64,000 nucleotides of DNA. Source: Ruminococcus sp. Phil11. Its GTDB lineage: Bacteria; Bacillota; Clostridia; Oscillospirales; Ruminococcaceae. The position numbers were made by a program, and so were the translations under genes. This document shows positions 1 through 8,291 of the stretch, in pieces. The notes below the pieces were generated by a model, which saw only the letters and a program-made list of their open reading frames with translations, was not told the DNA's origin and made no database searches. The stretch spans positions 56,876-120,875 of the forward strand of contig MSGZ01000038.1 of NCBI GenBank assembly GCA_001940925.1, in the 5' to 3' direction. Each line of letters begins with the position of its first letter. Position 1 is the first letter of the stretch.

Positions 1-42
1 GAGCCTCCGCAGGCGATTCGACACACTGCCCCCTGCACGCCG

Positions 43-75
43 CAAAATAAAATCCCCCACGCAGCGCATGGGGGA
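43..75 (-). terminator. Rho-independent terminator of tRNA-Arg
   Basis: Read on the minus strand, a CCCCCA/TGGGGG stem (54-59 with 69-74) is followed by a T-rich stretch (positions 53 down to 43). It lies just past the tRNA 3' end, so it probably ends that transcript. Confidence 0.75.
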
Positions 76-82
76 ACTTGGA

Positions 83-156
83 TACGCCTGATGCGATTCG
101 AACGCACGACCTTCAGAGTCGGAGTCTGACACTCTATCCAGCTGAGCTACAGGCGC
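83..156 (-). tRNA. tRNA-Arg, anticodon CCG
   Basis: The minus strand folds as a full cloverleaf. The acceptor stem is GCGCCTG with CAGGCGT, the D arm contains AGCTGGATA, the anticodon stem is TCAGA/TCTGA around loop CTCCGAC, and the T loop is TTCGAAT. The anticodon CCG reads CGG arginine codons. The 3' CCA is not encoded (ATCC follows the stem), so CCA must be added enzymatically. It has its own promoter and terminator and is therefore a single-gene transcript. Confidence 0.95.
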
Positions 157-176
157 ATATCATGAGTACAGTCCCT

Positions 177-205
177 ATTATACCAGAAATCAGAAATTTT
201 TGCAA
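177..205 (-). promoter_or_regulatory. Sigma-A promoter of tRNA-Arg
   Basis: On the minus strand TTGCAA (200-205) and TATAAT (177-182) are separated by exactly 17 bp, about 20 bp upstream of the tRNA. Confidence 0.8.
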
Positions 206-283
206 CCCCTTTTTTCAATTTTTATGCAGGAAAAAGATTTTTTTCACGTTCCTGCAAATAATTCCGCGAAAGGAATGCAAAGA

Positions 284-883
284 ATGCTTACAGACATCCA
301 GAAAAAGACCCGTTCCGTTTATGTCGTTGTCACAAGAACCGGAACCGGCGTTGCACGCGCAATCCGTGTGCTGTCCAGAATGCCGTATTCCCATGTCTCA
401 CTTTCCGCCGACGCATCTCTGCATGAGCTTTATAGTTTCTGCCGCAATTATACACGCATCCCGCTCCCCGCAACATTCAATACGGAACAGATCGGTACGG
501 GAACCTTCGGAAAATTCTCCGTGATTCCCTGCGAGATCTACGAGATCCCGCTGACAGAAGCACAGTATACACACTTTGAACACATGATCGAGCACTTTCA
601 GGAGTGCCGCAAATATTATTCGTACAGCATCATCGGCCTGCTGCGCGTGCGCCTTCAGATCGAGAGCGAGCTGCAGAACAAATTTGTCTGCTCTCAGTTT
701 GTGGCATACGTGCTGGAGGAGTGCGGCGTCACGCTTGACAAGCCGCCGAGCCTTTACTCCCCGGACGATCTGCGCTATCTGCCGGACGCAAAGCTCATTT
801 ACCGCGGTGAGCTGAACCAGTATTATCAGGAGCAGAACGATCATGCACTATCGTACATGCCGCTGATCCATTCGGCAGTCTGA
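284..883 (+). CDS. NlpC/P60-like (YiiX-type) hydrolase domain protein
   Basis: The product is 199 aa when started at the ATG at 284, which follows a GAAAGG Shine-Dalgarno by about 10 nt. An upstream in-frame start at 200 would overlap the tRNA promoter and is less likely. A His-containing motif YSHVSLS (about residues 35-41) and a later NKFVCSQFVAYVL segment (about 132-144) resemble the His/Cys pair of permuted NlpC/P60 enzymes such as YiiX. These are known to act on peptidoglycan peptides or lipid and amide substrates. No signal peptide is visible, so a cytoplasmic role is likely. The substrate is unknown. Its 3' end overlaps the convergent gene at 841-1203 by 43 bp. Confidence 0.7.
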   Translation: MLTDIQKKTRSVYVVVTRTGTGVARAIRVLSRMPYSHVSLSADASLHELYSFCRNYTRIPLPATFNTEQIGTGTFGKFSVIPCEIYEIPLTEAQYTHFEHMIEHFQECRKYYSYSIIGLLRVRLQIESELQNKFVCSQFVAYVLEECGVTLDKPPSLYSPDDLRYLPDAKLIYRGELNQYYQEQNDHALSYMPLIHSAV

Positions 884-1203
884 CCGGCAGCGGAATCTGC
901 CCGCAATATCATCCGAATGAGCAGCTTCGCCATGCACGGCGGGAGCTGCTCTGCTTTTTCGGAGATCGCTTCGCGGTTCAGGGACGACCAGCGGAACTGC
1001 CATTCCCCGCCGCCGAGGGAAACGCTGTATGCGGTGCGGCTGTCCGGCAATTCCTGCTTTGCGATCTGCGCCATGACCGGCCGCCCGCCGTAGAGCGTCT
1101 GTCTGGTGATCTGCGCAGCTTTGAGCATCCCGCAGGAGAGTGACATAACCGACAAATACCCGAACGCCGCGATCAGTGCGGCTTTTTTCATGTTTCTTCT
1201 CAT
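841..1203 (-). CDS. Small exported or membrane-anchored protein of unknown function
   Basis: The product is 120 aa. The ATG at 1203 is preceded by GGAGG at a 7-nt spacing. The N-terminus has Lys/Arg residues followed by a hydrophobic stretch (about residues 7-27), so it is either a signal peptide or an anchor; a cysteine near residue 24 does not make a good lipobox. No family is recognised in the remaining 90 residues. It lies 214 bp downstream of spoIIP on the same strand, separated by a hairpin-rich repeat, so co-transcription is uncertain. The end overlaps the neighbouring plus-strand gene tail-to-tail. Confidence 0.6.
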   Translation of the reverse strand: MRRNMKKAALIAAFGYLSVMSLSCGMLKAAQITRQTLYGGRPVMAQIAKQELPDSRTAYSVSLGGGEWQFRWSSLNREAISEKAEQLPPCMAKLLIRMILRADSAAGQTAEWISGMYDSA

Positions 1204-1211
1204 AGATATGC

Positions 1212-1395
1212 CTCCGCGGATTTATAATAAGGATGCTGCCCCCTCCGCTCAGGCGGCAGGCTTGCGGAGCTCCTCCGTATGATAAGGGTATTTCGCCGCC
1301 TGCGGACGGCGACCAGAGACGCTGTCTCTGGACTCTGCCAGCTTTTTGAAAAAAGCTGGACCAAAAACTTTTATTCGGCTGCAGACCACAGTCGA
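1212..1395 (-). repeat. Family-1 multi-hairpin intergenic repeat, short copy
   Basis: Read on the minus strand this shares the module order of the copy at 31188-31620: TGCAGCC, an AAAAGTTTTTGGTC-AGCTTTTTTC block, a CAGAGAC/GTCTCTG hairpin, a CGCCG/CGGCG hairpin, then CATACGGAGGAGCTCCG. The stems differ from other copies by paired changes. The left part of the long element is missing here. It fills the spoIIP-to-841 gap. Confidence 0.7.
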
Positions 1396-1417
1396 AGTGC
1401 ATGACCGGCAGCATAAA

Positions 1418-2554
1418 TCATCCCGCAGCGATCCTTTTGATTGTCTCACTCAGCGCAAGGCCGGTCAGTGTTCCGGCGTATCGCGCTTCTTCGATCGTAT
1501 TCCCCTGCGAGCCGACCTCGATCAGCAGGCTCCCGGCGGTCAGATCCTGATTGTATTTGCGGTAGTCAAAGAGAATCGGCCGCGTCAGACCCGGAAACAT
1601 CGTCTCGGCGGTCTCCTGCAGTCTGCTGGCAAAATGAAAATTCCTGCGGTAATCCGGCATTCCCATGGTTCCGTCGTCGCAGCCGGAGATGATCATGATC
1701 TGCGCGGACTGCCGCCCGTCGATCTTCGCGACCGGTGCAATGACGGTCTTGCCGTCGGAGATCGCGTCGCGGTGAATGTCCAGCGCAATGCAGACCGACG
1801 GATAATCCGCAAGGATCTGCCGGACAGTCTCCGCGCTGTTATGATAACTGCCCGTCCAAACCGGAAAATCGTGGATCTCCCTTGCATGGATGACCCCGAT
1901 GCCGGCGGCGGCCAGCTGCTCTGCGATCGCATCCCCGACTGTGACCATATTGCTGTCCGGCTCGGTCGTGCGGAAATTGAAGCTTTCGTCATAGCGTCCG
2001 GTCTTTTCGGGAACATAGCTCTCCGTCGTGTGCGTGTGATAGATCAGAACCATCGGAGAACCGTCGGTTTTCAGCGGCAGCTCCGGCATAATTTTGCTCT
2101 CCGCAAGCAGATCGTCATTGCTCCAGAAGGTGCTGTTCCGTACCTGTCCGCCGCCCGGCAGCGTCAGGAACATATTGCCGGACTGCGTCCCGAAGTGCTT
2201 ATCAAGGATATCGCCGCCGTCGCCGGAATCCCCCGGCTGATACAGGCGGGAATACCACATTGCTTTGGAACCGTCCGATTCAATGTTGATGATCTCCGCA
2301 GCATTCTGATTCAGCGGTTCCGGCGCAGGTGCCAGCAGAACCGGCTGCGTAACCGTGCCGCTCTCATCGGACGGCGGGCTGCTTTCAGGCTGTTCCTGCG
2401 ATTCCGATCCCGGCGTATCCGAGGACTGCGGAAGTGCCGCTGCCTGCAGTCCGCCGACTGTCACCGCCTGCATCATGGGGACTGCCCGCCGCCCCGCAAG
2501 CAGGACTGCGCCTGTCCCGCAGAGCAGAATCACCCGTTTGACCGTTTCTTTCAT
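1418..2554 (-). CDS. spoIIP: Stage II sporulation protein P
   Basis: The product is 378 aa, starting at an ATG after AAAGGAG. It has an N-terminal membrane segment (about residues 7-30), a low-complexity Ser/Pro/Gln linker, then the SpoIIP catalytic domain. Conserved signatures are IYHTHTTESY (about 168), ALDIHRDA (about 257) and IEVGSQGNT (about 341). SpoIIP is a peptidoglycan amidase/endopeptidase that, with SpoIID and SpoIIM, thins the septal wall during engulfment of the forespore. Its presence implies that the organism, or a recent ancestor, sporulates. It is normally transcribed in the mother cell by sigma-E; I did not find a convincing sigma-E promoter. The usual neighbour gpr is absent. 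Confidence 0.93.
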   Translation of the reverse strand: MKETVKRVILLCGTGAVLLAGRRAVPMMQAVTVGGLQAAALPQSSDTPGSESQEQPESSPPSDESGTVTQPVLLAPAPEPLNQNAAEIINIESDGSKAMWYSRLYQPGDSGDGGDILDKHFGTQSGNMFLTLPGGGQVRNSTFWSNDDLLAESKIMPELPLKTDGSPMVLIYHTHTTESYVPEKTGRYDESFNFRTTEPDSNMVTVGDAIAEQLAAAGIGVIHAREIHDFPVWTGSYHNSAETVRQILADYPSVCIALDIHRDAISDGKTVIAPVAKIDGRQSAQIMIISGCDDGTMGMPDYRRNFHFASRLQETAETMFPGLTRPILFDYRKYNQDLTAGSLLIEVGSQGNTIEEARYAGTLTGLALSETIKRIAAG

Positions 2555-2635
2555 ACATGCCGCTCCTTTCCAGTATGCCCGTTCGGTACATTCCTATGCA
2601 GCAGCGCGGAAAATAATGTGCCTCCGGCGGATTCA

Positions 2636-3010
2636 TAATGGGCTCCGCCCAAACCCGCCAAAGGGACACTGTCCCTTTGGAATCCCATTATGGGGATAAA
2701 AGGGGCGTAACCGGTCGTGCACATAATAAAAGTTTCGCGCAAGCCTTTAAAAAGGCTTGCGGGTCAAGGGCAGCACCCTTGTCGCACTCCGCAGAGTGCG
2801 AAACTCCCCTATCGTCAGGCGCACCGCAGGGGTGAATCATAAAAACGCTCCGGGGGAGCGTTTTTATGAGAGGGAGGCCCTGTAAGAGAGGGCCTCCCCA
2901 GGCGGATTGCAGAGCAATCCGCAGCGCGCGGAAAGCGTCAGGCTGACGAAAGTCAGCCGGCAGCTTTCTGCACGTGCAGGTTTCCAAAGGGCGAAAGCCC
3001 TTTGATTCTC
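2636..3010 (+). repeat. Family-1 multi-hairpin intergenic repeat
   Basis: This is a long copy in plus orientation filling the 552-bp gap between spoIIP and the yfhO-like gene. In order it holds an AAAGGGACA/TGTCCCTTT hairpin, GGGGCGTAACCGGTCG, an AAGCCT/AGGCTT block, AAGGG/CCCTT, CGCACTC/GAGTGCG, AACGCTCC-GGG-GGAGCGTT, GGGAGGCCCT/AGGGCCTCCC, GCGGATTGC/GCAATCCGC, a nested hairpin and a final AAAGGGC/GCCCTTT hairpin. It runs antisense to both flanking genes. No open frame with a ribosome binding site is visible in it. Confidence 0.85.
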
Positions 3011-3036
3011 CGCGCAAGCACAAAAAAACAGCAAAC

Positions 3037-3072
3037 AAAAAGGACGCCGATCATCAATCAGCGTCCTTTTTC
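3037..3072 (-). terminator. Terminator of the yfhO-like gene (recurrent GGACGC hairpin)
   Basis: On the minus strand AAAAAGGACGC pairs with GCGTCCTTTTT around a loop containing TGATTGATGATCG. It lies 35-70 bp past the stop codon of the yfhO-like gene. Nearly the same hairpin recurs at 33509, 39092, 44236 and 60885. Confidence 0.85.
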
Positions 3073-3106
3073 ATTTTCGGTTTCGCTCCCGGCGGGTGCT
3101 GCCCGC

Positions 3107-6100
3107 TTACTTTTTGAGAAGCTTCTTTTTCTGCTCGTCGAATTCTTCCTTGGTGAGCACGCCTTCATCAAGCAGCTCCTTCAGCTTCTTCAATTCATCC
3201 GCGACCATGTCGGCAGAGATTTCTTCCTTGACCTTTTCCTCTGCTTCCTTTTTCTTGGCAGCGGCAACCTTCTTCTTTGCCTCCGGCTCCGGATCATCCT
3301 TGAACGGCAGCTCATAGATGCCCTTCTTCTTGTTCTCGCGGATCATCGCAAGCACCTTGTTGTTCTTCTTATCGTAGCGATAGAACAGCACGATGCAGCA
3401 GAGACCGATGAACAGCAGGAACAGTCCGCCGTTCAGGCCGGGCGGCGTATACTTCATCTTGACGGTATGCGTGCCCGGAGACAGCTCCACACCGATCATT
3501 GCCTTGAACAGCGTGACGAAATCCGCATCCACGGCTCTGTTATCCACAGTTTCCGGATGCTTGTAACGCTTGCCGTCCACCCAGACCTTCCAGCCCGGTT
3601 CCGCAGGGATCGAGGTCATCATGATCTCATTTTCCTTTGCGGTAATCGTACCGACGAGCGTTCTGCCGCCGAATTTCGTCAGCTTCCACTGGGATTCCTC
3701 GTTCTGCAGCTTCTTGATATCCTGCTCGAACAGGTCGGAATGGAAGTGATAGAACTGGAACTCCTTGACGATGCAGTATTTTTCCTTGGTACCGGCAGCG
3801 TCTGTCAGCAGCGTCAGACGGAGCTGCAGCTTCTGGCCGGCAGGGTAAGTGCCGATATACAGGATGCGGTAATCATCACCCTCGAAGTAAGAGCCGAGAG
3901 AGCTTGCCGCGGAGCCGTCGGTATTGAGCATGGCGTTCGGGTCGGTATTCCACTGATCCGTCAGCCAGAGGTTGACCTTGCTCTGGTTCTCGGTCTTGAT
4001 GAACATATAGAGCGGTTCCTCGGATTCGGTCTGCAGGAACAGATCGACGGTCGGGTCAGCCGCATGAGAATTGACGTCTGCCGGATTCCAGCCTTCCTCG
4101 CGGAATCTTCTCTGTGTGCCGTAGGCATCCTCATAGCACTGATTCAGACGGGGATTCGTCAGACCCATGGCGGTCATTTCGTCGGTCACAGTCACAGGCA
4201 TCGGCGTGTAATATTTATGCCAGTCGTCGAAGCCGCCGCCCGCGGTAAATGTGGTATTGCCGGAAATTGTGGAAAGCAGGATATTCTGGCTGTTGAACGG
4301 GTTGTCATTGCCGAACGCATTGACGCGCAGGATATCCTTGCTGACCATATAGCCGATGCCGAGCGCATTCGGATTCTGATAAACATTGACGTCCATATCC
4401 GTTTCAGATTGCGTCTTTGCTTTATCGGTATAGATCTTTTCGTAAGCCGCGCCGACATCGGAATTGATGCCCTTCTTGAGCAGATTCTCGTTCGGATCGT
4501 CCTTGTCAAAGACATACTTGATGCCGAGCACGCTGTCAGCAAGCGGCGTATTGCCGTCATATCTGGAGAAATACGAGCTTGTGGTATAGCCCATGGTCTC
4601 GATGAATGTCAGGATCTTTGCGTTCATGACCGAGCTGGAATGCGTGATGCCGCGCAGACCGAAGCCTGCGTTATCGTTGACGGTACGGACATAGGTCTTT
4701 TCCGCTCTGTAGAAGCTGCCGTCACGCTCGGTCAGACGCTTGACCATGTCGCGGCCGCTCTGGACATATTCGCGGTAGGATTTTCTGGAGGAATAGCAGA
4801 CCTCCGTGTGGATATCCTCAAATTCGCATTTCGCGTTATAGGTGAGCTCCGCGCTGACCACGATCATCATACATGCCATGACCGTCGCATAAAGCCCCTT
4901 GGAAAGATTCTTCTTGCTCAGCAGCACAATAAAGATGCTGTAGATCGCCAGCAGCAGGACCGTCATCCAGATCGACTTGTAGGTATCGAGATACACGACG
5001 CCCTTCATGTTCAGATACTGCTTTTTGTCAATGATCATCAGCAGCACGAACATGACGGCAAAGCTGCCCGCAAGATACGTTTTCTTGATGCTGGACGCAT
5101 AGCGCAGCGTCATGGCTGCCATGCTCAGCAGAATAAACGAGAAAATGAACGAATAGCGGAACGGGAGCCAGTTCGGCATCTGTCCGCCGTGCCAGACCAT
5201 GTCGATCGGCCTTGCGATCATGCAGAGGAACATGAACACGGTCAGGAATGCATAGCCGACCTTCTTGTTCCACGGGATGCGGCGGTTCAGGAAGAACAGC
5301 GGCAGCGTCAGGAACGCGAGCACGCCGCAGTAAATTTCCGGCTTGCCTTCAACATTGACGGAATTATACTGATTGACGCAGAACTGCGCGATGAATTCCA
5401 GCGGCGAGAACTGCCACTTCATCGACCAGTCCGGCGTGGTGAAATCAAACTTGCCGAGTGCCAGTGCATTGTAGACCGGCAGGATCATAAAGGCCGCACA
5501 GGCGATCGCGACGCCGGAGGCCAGTGCCATTCTGCCGAATACGGTCGGGATCTCCTTTCTGTGCTTCGGTGCAAGGAACGGGGTATCCGAGCCGAAGCAG
5601 ACATAGAAGAAGAAATAGATCGCGGAGAAAATGCAGCACATGAAGCCGATATAGAAGTTTGCGACGCACATCAGTGCCAGCGGAATGATGAAGTTGATCT
5701 TTCTGCCGTCATCGACCAGATACTCGATACCGAGCACGATCAGCGGCAGGAACACAAGGCCGTCCAGCCACATCGGGTCGATCGTCTGGATGATTCCGTA
5801 AGCACACATGCCGAACATCGTACCGAGCATGACGCCGAGGATCGGCTTGACATGCTTGGACTTCCGCACGTAGTAGCAGAAGGTCACGGAGGCAGCACCC
5901 AGCTTTGCAAGGATCATGATAAGCAGTGCGCCGAGCAGCATCGTGCGCGGCAGCAGAATCACGATCAGCGTAAAGGGGCTGGCGAGATAGTAGCCGATGA
6001 CGCCCTGATAGCCGCCGGAAAGATTGCGCGACCAGTTATACAGAATACTGCCGTTCCCGTGGAACGCATCCCGGATCGCCTCAAAATAATACACATACTG

Positions 6101-6319
6101 ACCGTTGAGGTCAAGGCACAGCACAGAATGCTCCCCGAACGGATACATCCCGAAGATCGCATACGCCACATAGATCAGCGCGACCGGCAGGATAAATGCC
6201 GCGATATAGCACCAGTTGCGGGAAAGCCATCCCTTCACGCCTCCGCCTCCGGCATTTACGGTTGCCGGTGTCACGGGAGCCGCCTGAACGGCTGCGGCTT
6301 TCTTTTTCGATTTTGCCAT
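3107..6319 (-). CDS. YfhO-family polytopic membrane protein with SHOCT-like C-terminal tail
   Basis: The product is 1070 aa. The start at 6319 has GGAGG at a good spacing; a start further upstream would lie before the -10 box of its own promoter. After a basic, Lys-rich N-terminus come many hydrophobic segments (about residues 30-530), a large extracytoplasmic region, and one more membrane segment near residue 955. This is the YfhO layout; YfhO proteins are GT-C-like enzymes implicated in glycosylating lipoteichoic acid in Bacillus and Listeria. The last 65 residues are a charged Lys/Glu coiled region ending in a SHOCT-like helix pair with LKELLDEGVLTKEEFDEQK. Sugar donor and acceptor are not predictable here. 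It stands alone with its own promoter and terminator. Confidence 0.88.
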   Translation of the reverse strand: MAKSKKKAAAVQAAPVTPATVNAGGGGVKGWLSRNWCYIAAFILPVALIYVAYAIFGMYPFGEHSVLCLDLNGQYVYYFEAIRDAFHGNGSILYNWSRNLSGGYQGVIGYYLASPFTLIVILLPRTMLLGALLIMILAKLGAASVTFCYYVRKSKHVKPILGVMLGTMFGMCAYGIIQTIDPMWLDGLVFLPLIVLGIEYLVDDGRKINFIIPLALMCVANFYIGFMCCIFSAIYFFFYVCFGSDTPFLAPKHRKEIPTVFGRMALASGVAIACAAFMILPVYNALALGKFDFTTPDWSMKWQFSPLEFIAQFCVNQYNSVNVEGKPEIYCGVLAFLTLPLFFLNRRIPWNKKVGYAFLTVFMFLCMIARPIDMVWHGGQMPNWLPFRYSFIFSFILLSMAAMTLRYASSIKKTYLAGSFAVMFVLLMIIDKKQYLNMKGVVYLDTYKSIWMTVLLLAIYSIFIVLLSKKNLSKGLYATVMACMMIVVSAELTYNAKCEFEDIHTEVCYSSRKSYREYVQSGRDMVKRLTERDGSFYRAEKTYVRTVNDNAGFGLRGITHSSSVMNAKILTFIETMGYTTSSYFSRYDGNTPLADSVLGIKYVFDKDDPNENLLKKGINSDVGAAYEKIYTDKAKTQSETDMDVNVYQNPNALGIGYMVSKDILRVNAFGNDNPFNSQNILLSTISGNTTFTAGGGFDDWHKYYTPMPVTVTDEMTAMGLTNPRLNQCYEDAYGTQRRFREEGWNPADVNSHAADPTVDLFLQTESEEPLYMFIKTENQSKVNLWLTDQWNTDPNAMLNTDGSAASSLGSYFEGDDYRILYIGTYPAGQKLQLRLTLLTDAAGTKEKYCIVKEFQFYHFHSDLFEQDIKKLQNEESQWKLTKFGGRTLVGTITAKENEIMMTSIPAEPGWKVWVDGKRYKHPETVDNRAVDADFVTLFKAMIGVELSPGTHTVKMKYTPPGLNGGLFLLFIGLCCIVLFYRYDKKNNKVLAMIRENKKKGIYELPFKDDPEPEAKKKVAAAKKKEAEEKVKEEISADMVADELKKLKELLDEGVLTKEEFDEQKKKLLKK

Positions 6320-6382
6320 CAAATTCCTCCTTTTCCTTTGCCTTTCTATTCGTCCGTACACGAATAAAGAGCATACTCTACT

Positions 6383-6411
6383 ATTATACATGATTCCGCG
6401 CGATTTTACAA
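6383..6411 (-). promoter_or_regulatory. Sigma-A promoter of the yfhO-like gene
   Basis: On the minus strand TTGTAA (6406-6411) and TATAAT (6383-6388) are 17 bp apart. Transcription would start about 55 bp upstream of the chosen ATG. Confidence 0.7.
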
Positions 6412-6788
6412 GAGGTTTTTTGAAAAAAGTACGGCATTTCCGTTTCCGGTCCCCTGCCGGAAAGAAACAGTGTGCGGAAAACGGGCCGTCACCCCCGCCG
6501 GGAGCTGCCGGAATATACTACTTATAATGTACCGTTTCTCCGGCAGAGCAGCCGCCCTGAACCCCCGGCCTCTCTGAACATACTGACGACAGACCGGCAG
6601 GCCGCGTCACACCTTCCGGTCAATTGATTTTATATGTGCATCACGGAAAACAGCGGGGAAAAATCATTGTTCAAAGCCCCCTCCAAAGCCAAAAAACCTA
6701 ACAAAAAAGGCCGCTGAAGCCGTTTTATAAATATCCCTTGCTTCCCCTGCTACCTTTTGTATAAACCGCCAATGATTCTACGAATCGC
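6412..6788 (+). other. Intergenic region left of dnaA, no gene seen
   Basis: This stretch separates the divergent yfhO-like and dnaA transcripts. I see no credible reading frame and no rpmH or rnpA gene, which often precede dnaA in Firmicutes. It contains an inverted repeat CTGCCGGA (6505-6512) and TCCGGCAG (6539-6546) around an A/T-rich loop with a TATAAT. AT content rises toward dnaA. It may be part of the origin, but no clear DnaA-box cluster is visible here. Confidence 0.5.
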
Positions 6789-6817
6789 TTGAAATTATCT
6801 TCGCATTATGCTATAAT
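6789..6817 (+). promoter_or_regulatory. Sigma-A promoter of dnaA
   Basis: TTGAAA (6789-6794), a 17-bp spacer and TATAAT (6812-6817). The predicted transcription start near 6824 excludes any translation start upstream of it. Confidence 0.8.
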
Positions 6818-6929
6818 ATATCGTGTATACGACTGCACGAAATCCGGCTTTTCAGCCCGAAAAACGCCGCTGTTTCCGTGCAGGACGGGATGTGAATTTG
6901 TTAAATATAGAAATGAGGATGTGAACAGA

Positions 6930-8291
6930 TTGAATTCCTTTGAAGAAGTGTTTGATGCTGTCAAAGCATACTGCACAAAGAACGGAAAAGTCGGCGACAT
7001 TGCACGGAATCTCTGGCTGGATACGCTGAAGCCTGCGCGTCTGGAGGGAACAGACGCTGTTTTTTATTGTGCTTCCGAATTTCAGCGCTCGGTCGTCAAC
7101 AACAATTACGCGCATTTGCTGCAGGAGGGCTTTGAGCAGATCCTCGGCTTTCCGGTGCAGCTCCGTCTCCTTGTGCAGAACGGCACCGACGATGCCGCAG
7201 ATGCTGCCGAGCAGGATCAGAACACCGCAGACGCACTGGAAAAGACCACGAAAGACGGCGAATATGCCTATACCTTCGATACGTTCATCGTCGGCGGCTC
7301 GAATCAGTTTGCATACGCAGCCTGTACGAGCATCGCGCGCGGTGACAACAACGGCAATACCTATAACCCGCTGTTCATCTACGGTCCGTCCGGTCTGGGC
7401 AAAACGCATCTGCTGACCGCGATCTCCCACGAGATGAAAAAGCGCAACCCGGACATGAAGATCATTTATGTCACCGGCGAGACCTTCACGAATGAGCTGA
7501 TCGAAGCGATCCAGCAGAAAAAGGATACCTCTCAGTTCCATGAAAAATACCGCACTGCGGATGTGCTGCTGGTCGATGATGTGCAGTTCATCAGCGGCAA
7601 GGAATCCACACAGGAAGAATTTTTCCACACTTTCAATATCCTGCACGCAGCCGGCCGGCAGATCGTTCTGACCTCTGACCGCCCGCCGCGTGATATCAAA
7701 ATTCTGGAGGACCGCATCCGCACGCGATTTGAATCCGGCCTGATCACCGATATCTCGATGCCGGACTTTGAAACCAGAGTTGCGATCATCCGCCGCAAGG
7801 CTGAGCTGCTTGATCTCAACATTCCGGACGACGTCGCGGAGTTTATCGCGAACCGCCTGAAAACGAATATCCGTCAGCTCGAGGGCGCGGTCAAGCGTCT
7901 GAACGCGATGAAATCCTTTGCGGATTCCTCTCCGTCGATCTCCATGGCGCAGAACGTCATCCGCGATATCCTGACGGACGAGCAGCCGACACCGGTCACG
8001 GTCGAGAACATCATTCAGGAGGTCTCCAACCTGTACGGCGTCACCTCGGACGATATCCGCTCGAAGAAGCGTTCGCAGCAGATCTCCAACGCCCGCAAGG
8101 TCGCGATCTATCTGGTGCATGAGATTACACAGATGACACTTGCCGCGATCGGCGAGGAATTCGGCAACCGCGATCACTCTACTATTGTATATGCCGTCAA
8201 GTATGTCGAGAAGAATATGAAAAAGGATACGAACCTCCGTGACGCGATCGAAACGATCACCAAAACGATCCGTGACGGTTCCGGAAAATAA
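6930..8291 (+). CDS. dnaA: Chromosomal replication initiator protein DnaA
   Basis: The product is 453 aa from a TTG start at 6930 that sits 10 nt after GAGGA; no ATG lies between the promoter and the conserved N-terminus. Domain I is the first 80 residues, followed by an acidic Asp/Ala-rich linker and the AAA+ domain with Walker A GPSGLGKTH (about 152-160) and Walker B LLVDDVQF (about 212). The C-terminal DNA-binding helix-turn-helix has GNRDHSTIVYA (about 411). In E. coli the corresponding signature is RDHTT, so the residue equivalent to Thr435 is Ser here. It initiates replication by ATP-dependent oligomerisation on oriC, which probably lies directly downstream. Confidence 0.97.
   Translation: MNSFEEVFDAVKAYCTKNGKVGDIARNLWLDTLKPARLEGTDAVFYCASEFQRSVVNNNYAHLLQEGFEQILGFPVQLRLLVQNGTDDAADAAEQDQNTADALEKTTKDGEYAYTFDTFIVGGSNQFAYAACTSIARGDNNGNTYNPLFIYGPSGLGKTHLLTAISHEMKKRNPDMKIIYVTGETFTNELIEAIQQKKDTSQFHEKYRTADVLLVDDVQFISGKESTQEEFFHTFNILHAAGRQIVLTSDRPPRDIKILEDRIRTRFESGLITDISMPDFETRVAIIRRKAELLDLNIPDDVAEFIANRLKTNIRQLEGAVKRLNAMKSFADSSPSISMAQNVIRDILTDEQPTPVTVENIIQEVSNLYGVTSDDIRSKKRSQQISNARKVAIYLVHEITQMTLAAIGEEFGNRDHSTIVYAVKYVEKNMKKDTNLRDAIETITKTIRDGSGK

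Noticed and set aside
1346-2638. 430-codon plus frame opposite spoIIP
   Set aside because: Shadow of spoIIP; runs through a repeat and lacks a ribosome site.
3541-3549. Exact TTATCCACA DnaA box
   Set aside because: It is an isolated copy inside the coding sequence of the yfhO-like gene, about 4 kb from the origin, so chance is the simplest explanation.
3002-6367. A 1121-codon open frame on the plus strand opposite the yfhO-like gene
   Set aside because: It is antisense to a clear membrane-protein gene, has no plausible ribosome site and its translation has the His/Arg/Asp-rich composition typical of shadow frames in GC-rich DNA.
6412-6788. Structured RNA (6S, SRP or RNase P RNA) upstream of dnaA
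   Set aside because: An inverted repeat is present but none of the conserved core sequences of these RNAs could be found.
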